The position numbers and the translations under genes are program-made. Below the pieces are notes generated by a model, which saw only the letters and a list, made by a program, of their open reading frames with translations, searched no databases and was not told where the DNA came from. From assembly GCA_003524845.1 (NCBI GenBank), contig DQGR01000049.1, positions 1 to 6,382 of the forward strand: a DNA stretch of 6,382 nucleotides. The letters are read 5' to 3'. Shown one piece after another: positions 1 to 5,960 of the stretch (its first letter is position 1; each line of letters opens with the position of its first letter). Source of the stretch: Patescibacteria group bacterium (GTDB lineage Bacteria; Patescibacteriota; Microgenomatia; UBA10105).

Positions 1-599
1 GATAGCAAGTATACAATCAGAATGTTGAATAAAGACAGTTTGGTCAAGAACGCAAATACCAGTAAAAATGCTAACCGGACAATACTGTAAAACACATTAA
101 CGACAGTCACTTCCGGAAACTTTTTGTATGCAGAAAGCGCAAAAACCATAAAACCCATGAGTATCATGGTCGCGGTCATAAGCGCGGTAATTACTACATT
201 TATCTGAGCTGTTCCGGCAAACAGAATCCGGGCCAGAGGGCCGGCTAGCAGTAGTAAAGTCACACAGACGACAATTGTAATTCCTAGTTCAATCTGGTGC
301 GCTGTTGCCAGAAACTCTTTTGCCCGCGATGCCTTTTTCTGCAAAAGTAGCGGAGGGATAAATTTAGTGAGCGCTCCTCCGAGACCCGCTTCACTGAGAT
401 CTGACAGTAGGTTTGCTAAAGTGAAAAGTGCCAGAAAAATCCCGTATTCGGCCTTGGATATCCGGGGTGCCATAACGACAACAAGGGCAAAAAAGGTAAG
501 CACGGTCGAAAGTACGTTACCGCTAAATACCCAGTAGATGTGCCGGGCGGTGGTTGAACGCCCTATTGCAAAACCTTTTTCCAGAATATTACGCATCAT
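1..599 (-). CDS. Polysaccharide/oligosaccharide flippase (Wzx/MurJ-like MOP fold), N-terminal part, cut by the left window edge
   Basis: This is the first 199 residues of a multi-pass membrane protein; the frame is open to the window edge, so the 3' end is missing. It would translocate a lipid-linked glycan from the inner to the outer leaflet of the cytoplasmic membrane. Visible support: a short cytosolic N-terminus, then hydrophobic helices at about residues 22-43, 52-66, 104-120, 133-157 and 168-185. The conserved-looking segment SEAGLGGALTKFIP (69-82) sits after helix 2, and FALSAYKKF (153-161) matches the usual 'alxxxqkF' region of Wzx and O-antigen transporters. Full-length family members have about 400-500 residues and 12-14 helices, so more than half is absent. 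The start is the first of two adjacent ATGs (597-599 and 594-596). There is no good Shine-Dalgarno and the start overlaps the methyltransferase stop by 11 bp, so translational coupling is likely. The family call is confident; the substrate is unknown. Confidence 0.88.
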   Translation of the reverse strand, partial: MMRNILEKGFAIGRSTTARHIYWVFSGNVLSTVLTFFALVVVMAPRISKAEYGIFLALFTLANLLSDLSEAGLGGALTKFIPPLLLQKKASRAKEFLATAHQIELGITIVVCVTLLLLAGPLARILFAGTAQINVVITALMTATMILMGFMVFALSAYKKFPEVTVVNVFYSIVRLAFLLVFAFLTKLSLFNILIVYLL

Positions 600-1326
600 A
601 AATGGTTACCAAAAACAGTTGCCGGTAAACCGGCGCCTGGTTTAGTCGTCTGAGTATCGGGATACATAAAAGCATTAATTTTCTGAAAATGAGATTGATG
701 AACAGATTACTGGACATCCAACCTTGCATGAGAAAAAATCGCAGTTTCAAATTTATATTTCCCTGAATCCTAATGTGTACGCGCCGTTTGAGAGATTGAC
801 TTGCAACTTGAATATAGTCTAGCACGTCACGTTTTTCCGGCACTCCATACGTCACCTGTTCTGCTAAATAGGTAAAGTCTTTACCATGCTTATTTTTGTA
901 TATCTGCCTGAGTTCTTCGTCTTGCTGGCGCGCTTCAACACCACAGGGAACTCCGATACAAACTTGTGATTTGGCTACTCTCAACATTTCCTGTATGACT
1001 TGTTTCCGCTTACTCGGCTCAATGTGCTCGAGCATATCAAGTGAAATCACCGCAGCATATGACTTATCGGCAAAGGGAATAGCCGTGGCTGATCCGCGCA
1101 CCGCAATTAAATCTGGATGAAACGGCGGCGCAAAGTGCACATCAAGTCCTACTACCCGTCGTTTGAAATATGGCGCGATGCCCAATCCGTTTGAACCAAC
1201 TTCAAGTACTGACTCTGCGTGCCGCTTTCGCAGTTCGTTAACCACCGGCAAGTATCGCAATGCGATTTTGGGATGCCAGCGGTACACTCCTAAGAGTTTT
1301 TCAACGAGAAACCAGAATTTTTTCAT
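589..1326 (-). CDS. Class I SAM-dependent methyltransferase of the glycan cluster
   Basis: A predicted 245-residue Rossmann-fold methyltransferase that would use S-adenosylmethionine, probably to methylate a sugar or glycan intermediate at the membrane surface. Motif I is VLEVGSNGLG (residues 40-49), the glycine-rich SAM loop. GLDV (60-63) supplies the acidic residue after strand 2 that normally binds the ribose hydroxyls. GSATAIPF (78-85) and SLDMLEHIEP (95-104) are the motif II/III equivalents typical of the Methyltransf_11/25 group, and GVPCG (125-129) follows strand 5. The C-terminal part (about 203-228) is hydrophobic and basic, suggesting membrane association. I chose ATG 1324-1326, giving a 26-bp overlap with the upstream transferase gene. 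A TTG at 1375-1377 would add 17 residues and has an AGAGGA-like sequence upstream, but it would enlarge the overlap to 77 bp, and that AGAGGA lies in codons of the upstream gene. The fold is sure; the acceptor (O-, N- or C-methylation) is not. Confidence 0.85.
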   Translation of the reverse strand: MKKFWFLVEKLLGVYRWHPKIALRYLPVVNELRKRHAESVLEVGSNGLGIAPYFKRRVVGLDVHFAPPFHPDLIAVRGSATAIPFADKSYAAVISLDMLEHIEPSKRKQVIQEMLRVAKSQVCIGVPCGVEARQQDEELRQIYKNKHGKDFTYLAEQVTYGVPEKRDVLDYIQVASQSLKRRVHIRIQGNINLKLRFFLMQGWMSSNLFINLIFRKLMLLCIPILRRLNQAPVYRQLFLVTIYDA

Positions 1327-2698
1327 ATATAGAAATAAACCCGACACCGGGAAAATCTTTTGTTTGAGTGTTAACAAATCCTAAATCCTCTAAGAATTCA
1401 GGGGCTAGCTTTTTAGGGTCGGTCAAATCAGCCAGGTAGTGAAAATAGTAGATCCGCTCTCGACTCATGATAAGTTCGCTACGTGCCTGTAAAGTTTGTG
1501 CTGTAACAATGAAATCAGGCGCAACCGCAACCGCAGGCACTATCTCCTGGCTATACCACAACCAGGGTGCAAATGCATCGGGAAAGCTGAAAACTGCAAC
1601 GGAATTCCCGCTGGCATCTGCTTCCACATACGCCACTGCCTGGCGCCACTGTTCCCGCTGAAATTCAGGATGGAGTACAAATGAGGTGATGGCGAGCAGG
1701 TTTAATCCAAAAAAAGCAAGTACCATTGTCAGTCGTAAACGGCCAAAACTATGCGCAATTGCTGCCAGGGTCAAATAAAAAAACGGCAAGCAGAAAAGCA
1801 CGCGTTGTGGCGCAAAAACAGGCAATAAAAACGAGAACAAAAATGCGCTCACGATTGGCACAACTCCCAGTATGAGTATAGTCTTGGTTTTCTGTTGCTC
1901 ACGAATCCACAACCGCCATATTCCGTAGACCAAAAATGCAACCAGACCGGAAACGAATGCTGCATAAATTAAATTATTGGCAAGTGAGATATGGCCGAGA
2001 AAAAACTTGGCTGCGGTCAGCGGCAAAGCTTTAATAAGCGGTGTGCTCACGGCCTCACTCCATCCAGGTAGCGTTACAGTCAAGCTACTCCCGATTCCCA
2101 GCTGCCTCAAGAATGCAGGCAGCCATGGCAAGAAGGCAAGTAGTGTGATAACCATGGATTTAACCCAGGGTTGGAACTGTTTCCTGTTTTGTACTAGTAA
2201 CCAGATCCCCTGTGCCAGCAGTAAAAATGGCGCCAGGTACGTGGTGTATATAAATAAAATTGCAGTAATGGTATACAACCGCCTGTTTTTCTGAAGTAAA
2301 AAGTAGCTGGTAGTCAGCCCCAAAAGCGCCGCCAGCGCATACGGCCGCACCTCCTGACTATAGTAGTAATGAAATGGCGCCGTAGCCATAAGTAGAACCG
2401 CAGTCACCGCAACAGATCGTGAATACAGGGTTATACTTACCTTGTAGGTCAGATATACGGTCAGCAAACCAAAAATTATAGGCAACAGGCGCGCCCACAC
2501 CTCTGTGTGCGATATTTGCAACCAAAAATGCAACAATAGATGAAACAGCGGCGGCTGAAAATCACCGGCAATATCGAGTTGCTGGGTCAGCGGACGCACT
2601 GACTCAATCATTTGAGCCGCCTCATCAAGCCAGAACGATTGGGTAATCCCAACAAGCCGAATGAGGAACGCAACCAGCAGAATTCCGACAATCACCAT
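1301..2698 (-). CDS. GT-C membrane glycosyltransferase, GT39/ArnT-like (dolichyl-phosphate-mannose mannosyltransferase type)
   Basis: A predicted 465-residue integral membrane glycosyltransferase that would transfer a sugar from a polyprenyl-phosphate donor on the outer face of the membrane. After the first helix (3-17) comes SFWLDEA (21-27), with the Asp25-Glu26 pair that forms the catalytic acidic motif of GT-C enzymes in the first external loop. GDFQPPLFH (45-53) is the family's conserved 'PPLyh' segment, and Arg70 in WARLLPIIFG precedes helix 2. YYSQEVRPYAL (112-121) is a hallmark of the PMT_2 and COG5305-like subgroup. PQRVLFCLPFFYL (297-309) matches the 'RY..P.lP' block near the last helices. 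REQWRQAVAYV (348-358) begins a soluble C-terminal domain of about 115 residues, as is common in the family. The start is ATG 2696-2698; a GGGAG lies almost against it, so GTG at the second codon is possible but changes little. It lies 27 bp after the upstream gene and its TGA overlaps the methyltransferase. The donor sugar and acceptor are unknown. Confidence 0.87.
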   Translation of the reverse strand: MVIVGILLVAFLIRLVGITQSFWLDEAAQMIESVRPLTQQLDIAGDFQPPLFHLLLHFWLQISHTEVWARLLPIIFGLLTVYLTYKVSITLYSRSVAVTAVLLMATAPFHYYYSQEVRPYALAALLGLTTSYFLLQKNRRLYTITAILFIYTTYLAPFLLLAQGIWLLVQNRKQFQPWVKSMVITLLAFLPWLPAFLRQLGIGSSLTVTLPGWSEAVSTPLIKALPLTAAKFFLGHISLANNLIYAAFVSGLVAFLVYGIWRLWIREQQKTKTILILGVVPIVSAFLFSFLLPVFAPQRVLFCLPFFYLTLAAIAHSFGRLRLTMVLAFFGLNLLAITSFVLHPEFQREQWRQAVAYVEADASGNSVAVFSFPDAFAPWLWYSQEIVPAVAVAPDFIVTAQTLQARSELIMSRERIYYFHYLADLTDPKKLAPEFLEDLGFVNTQTKDFPGVGFISIYEKILVSR

Positions 2699-2725
2699 GC
2701 TCCCATTGTATCAACTTTTCCGCAT
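2699..2725 (-). other. Only intergenic gap in the window (27 bp)
   Basis: This is the one place where neighbouring genes do not overlap. On the transcribed strand it contains TACAAT (2705-2710), resembling a -10 hexamer, and GGGAG just before the ATG of the downstream transferase. No matching -35 sequence is found 16-18 bp further upstream and there is no hairpin plus T-run. I therefore read it as a simple spacer, not a promoter or terminator. Confidence 0.4.
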
Positions 2726-4045
2726 TTAACCCAAATGTCTGTACAGACGAACTTTTCCGGAAATGACCGTTAGGAAGTGTGGCGCCAGGATAAGCACAAA
2801 TGGCATATATAAGATCCCCCAGTAGTCATTGTCAGCGCTTGAACCAATAAGTAAAAACGTCAACGGAAAAAGTAATACCGGCAGGAACAGTATGGCTGTT
2901 TTCCGTCGCAGCAAATAAACTGCAGCCAGCGCGGCAAGCCAAAAAATCCGGAACAGTCGCAAATCAAAAAAATAATACTCCCATGACCCAAACGCGAGTG
3001 AAGTCCGAATAATATCAAACCCTATGGGGTGCGTTCGTAATTGCGTCAAATGGGTAATTGTTCTCTGAAGTTCACGCTGAATAAAAATAGTATGTACAAA
3101 CAAAACAATTATACAAGTCACTATAGGAATTATATAAAGACGCCACTTTGGAAATTTACCTAAATAGAGAAGAATCACTATTCCCAAGAATGGAATCAGT
3201 AATAGTTCCCGAATACTGAGAGCGAGACAAAAAAATATAAGTGTTGTTTTCTGCTTTTTTTGCATGATTGCCCACAAACCTATCATTACGGGTACTATCG
3301 CCCACCACTCCGTATGCATAAGTTCTGCGTTTCTCACCGCAAAATGCAGATACGGATACAGGAAATAACTGGATAAGAGTGCATACGATGATCTTCCGGT
3401 AATCACCAGTCCGATTTTATACGCGCTCCCCAATCCAATAATTCCTAGCGCAATGAATAATCCAAAAATATGCAGCCCCCAGGTGCCCGGAACTAATTGC
3501 CACAGATAAAACACAGTAGGCAGTCGCCACACCCAGAGATTTGGCAATGCCCCATTTTTATATGCATCTTCAGTAACAGCTTGATTAAAAGCCTGGTAAT
3601 AGGAGGCACCGCGCTCCATCAAATAGTACGTTTTCAAAAAATCATCCAAATCTGTGCGGTATGTTTCGGTTACCGGTTCGTGCGTCAGAAAGCGCCTCAC
3701 TTCTCTGGTATTATTCCAGGCACTTACCACAAATCCAAAAATAACCAGAATTAGAACAATCAGGTCTTTCTTTGCCGGAATCTGATTAATTATGAAGTGT
3801 GTAAGCCAGCCAGCTGAAACGGCAATCAGGTAAAATAATCCGTTATCCGGCTTTTTTAGCATAAAAAGCAAAATCATCAGAATAGAAATGAGCGCGTGAA
3901 GTAGCAGATTTCGAAACCTGGTGATGCGAAAATAAATTAACGTGGCGATAAAAAGTGAAATTGCACTATCAAATGGATCTCCCGGATGCGGTAGACCTAA
4001 AAAAAGCACTAAGATAATTCCGCTACCGGCTAAAAATGCGCTCAT
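2726..4045 (-). CDS. Polytopic membrane protein, probable divergent GT-C glycosyltransferase with an extra N-terminal helix block
   Basis: A predicted 439-residue membrane protein with about 13-14 hydrophobic helices. I do not recognise a named family. Roughly five helices (about 5-18, 26-40, 46-63, 68-86, 95-110) precede a hydrophilic loop at 111-170. This loop carries TDLDDF (131-136) followed by YYLMERGASYYQAF (140-153). That arrangement resembles the acidic 'D.DF..yY....G..yY' loop of GT87/DUF2029-like and related GT-C proteins. It is followed by WRLPTVFYLW (173-182), in the place of the usual 'PP..y' segment. Further on, HTEWWA (244-249) and SIREL (277-281) lie at helix ends, as conserved polar residues do in GT-C folds. 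By analogy it would add a sugar from a lipid-phosphate donor on the outer membrane face. It could instead be a polymerase/ligase-like protein. The start ATG forms an ATGA overlap with the upstream GT2 gene and has AGGA 9 nt upstream. The GT-C assignment is an inference from the loop and the context. Confidence 0.68.
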   Translation of the reverse strand: MSAFLAGSGIILVLFLGLPHPGDPFDSAISLFIATLIYFRITRFRNLLLHALISILMILLFMLKKPDNGLFYLIAVSAGWLTHFIINQIPAKKDLIVLILVIFGFVVSAWNNTREVRRFLTHEPVTETYRTDLDDFLKTYYLMERGASYYQAFNQAVTEDAYKNGALPNLWVWRLPTVFYLWQLVPGTWGLHIFGLFIALGIIGLGSAYKIGLVITGRSSYALLSSYFLYPYLHFAVRNAELMHTEWWAIVPVMIGLWAIMQKKQKTTLIFFCLALSIRELLLIPFLGIVILLYLGKFPKWRLYIIPIVTCIIVLFVHTIFIQRELQRTITHLTQLRTHPIGFDIIRTSLAFGSWEYYFFDLRLFRIFWLAALAAVYLLRRKTAILFLPVLLFPLTFLLIGSSADNDYWGILYMPFVLILAPHFLTVISGKVRLYRHLG

Positions 4046-4887
4046 TTATTTTTATCCTGTTCGACAAAACTGAGCAGTAAACTTATGAGTATGCCAAAAT
4101 TATAGACGGTCTTGAAAAATATGAATTGCCAGGTCCGGTACCTGACTGCTCCGTAAAACGCAGTAACCAATGTAACAGGAATGCTGTAACGCACTAAGTT
4201 TAGAAGTAATCTGACGCTGTTTCTGGTCAGAAATTCATTTTTTCCAATCCAGCGCGCCTGAGTATAGACGTCAGCAAGTGAACTCGGATTGGCATGATAA
4301 CATACCGCTGCCGTGGCCGTTGACTTAACCCCAAGTTTACGAGACAAGCTCCAGTCATCAGTCCAGCCAATCCCTTCGGTAAATCCGCCAACTCGCAAAA
4401 ATTCCTTTTTTAGGAGGGCTCGAAATACCGGAGCCGAATCAGGATAATTTTCCGGAATGCGGCGGGGCGTGGCAATGCCTTCGTTATAATTCCAGGAACG
4501 CGCCCAGACATTTTCCCAATTGGCCACCCGTTCATCTTTGGTAAAAGTTCCTCTTGACTGACCCAAACTGATCGGTTTAACAAGCGTCTCCAAAAAATCC
4601 GGCGCAAACGTCATATCTGCATCAATAAATACCAGAATATCGCCTTCGGCTATTTTTGCCCCCGCGTTTCGCGCCGCTGCCGGTCCCCGATGAGTCTGCA
4701 TCACCAGTTTAAACTGCTTAATTCCAAGCTGTTCTTTTATTTTGGCGATCCGTTCTCCACTTCGGTCACTACTTCCGTCGTCTACGACAATAATCTCATG
4801 CGGGTTGGTTTGCTGACTTAATGAGGAAATACATTTTTGAATTACCTTCGCCTCATTAAATACGGGAATGATTACTGAAATCATCAT
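4042..4887 (-). CDS. Family 2 (GT-A fold) glycosyltransferase with two C-terminal membrane helices
   Basis: A predicted 281-residue inverting GT2 enzyme that would use a nucleotide-sugar donor on the cytosolic face of the membrane. Seen in the sequence: SVIIPVFNEA (4-13) opens the nucleotide-binding fold, VVDDGSSD (34-41) is the UDP-binding acidic motif, and GPAAARNAG (68-76) is the conserved 'g.aaARN.G' helix. DAD (89-91) is the metal-binding DXD motif. VGGF (166-169) and TDDWSLSRKLG (176-186) occupy the acceptor-side region, with Asp177/Asp178 in place of the usual ED catalytic base. No QXXRW motif is seen, which speaks against a processive synthase. Two hydrophobic stretches (about 225-245 and 252-273) should anchor the enzyme next to a lipid-linked acceptor. 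Translation starts at the first of two adjacent ATGs, inside an ATGATGA that also holds the upstream gene's TGA, with AAGG 6 nt upstream. The sugar and acceptor cannot be named. Confidence 0.92.
   Translation of the reverse strand: MMISVIIPVFNEAKVIQKCISSLSQQTNPHEIIVVDDGSSDRSGERIAKIKEQLGIKQFKLVMQTHRGPAAARNAGAKIAEGDILVFIDADMTFAPDFLETLVKPISLGQSRGTFTKDERVANWENVWARSWNYNEGIATPRRIPENYPDSAPVFRALLKKEFLRVGGFTEGIGWTDDWSLSRKLGVKSTATAAVCYHANPSSLADVYTQARWIGKNEFLTRNSVRLLLNLVRYSIPVTLVTAFYGAVRYRTWQFIFFKTVYNFGILISLLLSFVEQDKNK
4046..4058 (-). promoter_or_regulatory. Ribosome binding site of the 439-residue membrane protein gene
   Basis: AGGA at 4055-4058 followed by an A-rich 9-nt spacer before ATG 4043-4045. 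It supports this start, which creates an ATGA overlap with the GT2 gene. This matters because the protein's unusual N-terminal helix block depends on this start being right. Confidence 0.5.
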
Positions 4888-5960
4888 ACTCTACCTTGAT
4901 TTAATTCGTTTAATACGAGCGTATATTGTTTAACAATCTCTGACCAGCTGAATTTTGCCGCCTGAATCCGCGGCTGGTTATCAAAATCAGTATACAAAAC
5001 TTTTTTAAGGGCATCGCTATAGTCCGAAATAATTTCCGGATTAACAAGAATTCCTGCGCCATTAACCAGATAGCGTCGGTTCTCATCGTTCGTAGCAACA
5101 ATCGGCAGGTTCGCGGCAAGCGCCTCAATATACACGATTCCAAACGCCTCACTTTCTTTACTGGGTAACGAAAACACCCGCGCACATTTATAATATCCTA
5201 ATAACTGCTCATGAGAAACGTTAGTTACTAACATAAACCTCCCGGGTAGTAGCTGCGCTCCCAAATCACGCAATTTTTGTTCCAATGGCCCATGTCCGAT
5301 GAGTAATAAACTGGCTTCCGGTACCTCCTTCATGGCGTAAATCAAGAGTTCCAACCGTTTATACGGTAAAAAGGCTGCGACACAGAGCGCAATCGGTTTT
5401 TTTAAATCGACTGCGTGAACTTTTGCTCTGGAGATTGCCGCTACATCAACACCATACGGAATAAAACTGATTTTAGCAGGTGAGTAATAGTGTTTCGCCC
5501 ATTCAAAACCAGCCGGCGAAATGGCGATAAACCGGTTCGGTTGCCACAGCATTTGCCAGCGGTCATCGCGTCCAATTCCGGCATTTCCCTGCACAATCAA
5601 TTGCTTTCCCAAAATCCAGCAGGCAAGACGGCAAATGACAACTTGCCAACCTCCGTTTGTCGGAATCACGACATCATATTGTTCCCGGAAAAAGTACGGC
5701 AACCACTTCAGTGTGAAAATCAGTATTTTCAAGCTGAAGTAATCCACATACACTGATTTCAAAAAATGGGGACTAGAATCAAGTTTTTTGGAAACTGTAA
5801 CCGGTAGAATGACGATTGTAACATTGGGCACAACCCGTTTCCCGCTTTGAAATACAGTGGTTGAGAATTTTTTCGCAAGTCCCTGAGCCAACGCCTGGGT
5901 GGCTACCTCTACTCCCCGATCAACTAAACCACTATAAAATGACAAAAAGGCAATTTTCAT
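4884..5960 (-). CDS. Family 4 (GT-B fold) glycosyltransferase
   Basis: A predicted 358-residue retaining GT4 enzyme, cytosolic or peripherally bound to the membrane, transferring a sugar from a nucleotide donor to a growing lipid-linked glycan. The N-terminal acceptor domain begins MKIAFLSFYS, and RGVEVATQALAQGLAK (15-30) stands in for the usual 'GGvE..v..La..L' helix, with a single Gly rather than a pair. FIPYGVD (166-172) marks the interdomain linker. In the C-terminal donor domain, FLPYKRLELLI (197-207) carries the Lys/Arg that bind the donor phosphates, and IGHGP (221-225) follows. SLPSKESEAFGIVYIEALA (264-282) contains the E-X7-E motif (Glu271 and Glu279) diagnostic of GT4 and related retaining GT-B enzymes. 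ENRRYLVNGAGILV (293-306) is the expected end of the fold. The length is normal (about 350-400). ATGA overlaps lie at both ends, with the upstream partial gene and the downstream GT2 gene. The Shine-Dalgarno before its ATG is weak (TTGAGCG), suggesting coupled translation. Confidence 0.93.
   Translation of the reverse strand: MKIAFLSFYSGLVDRGVEVATQALAQGLAKKFSTTVFQSGKRVVPNVTIVILPVTVSKKLDSSPHFLKSVYVDYFSLKILIFTLKWLPYFFREQYDVVIPTNGGWQVVICRLACWILGKQLIVQGNAGIGRDDRWQMLWQPNRFIAISPAGFEWAKHYYSPAKISFIPYGVDVAAISRAKVHAVDLKKPIALCVAAFLPYKRLELLIYAMKEVPEASLLLIGHGPLEQKLRDLGAQLLPGRFMLVTNVSHEQLLGYYKCARVFSLPSKESEAFGIVYIEALAANLPIVATNDENRRYLVNGAGILVNPEIISDYSDALKKVLYTDFDNQPRIQAAKFSWSEIVKQYTLVLNELNQGRV
4888..4897 (-). 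promoter_or_regulatory. Ribosome binding site of the GT2 gene
   Basis: AAGG at 4894-4897 lies 6 nt before the first ATG (4885-4887) inside the end of the GT4 gene. The good spacing supports the first ATG of the ATGATG pair as the start and suggests independent initiation in addition to coupling through the ATGA overlap. Confidence 0.55.

Noticed and set aside
2101..2123. Perfect 7-bp inverted repeat (GCTGCCT / AGGCAGC) with a 9-nt loop.
   Set aside because: It lies deep inside the GT39-like coding region, has no T-run after it on either strand, and is explained by its codons.
896..2294. Several plus-strand open frames of 60-105 codons within 896-1384 and 1467-2294.
   Set aside because: They are antisense to well-supported genes, have no recognisable domains and no ribosome binding site context. 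Their composition mirrors the opposite strand.
2699..2740. Possible internal promoter with a TACAAT -10-like hexamer before the GT39-like gene.
   Set aside because: No acceptable -35 hexamer at 16-18 bp spacing, and the flanking genes look co-transcribed.
3497..5756. Further antisense or shifted open frames over the membrane protein, GT2 and GT4 genes.
   Set aside because: They are shadows of strongly supported coding regions; none shows protein-family motifs.
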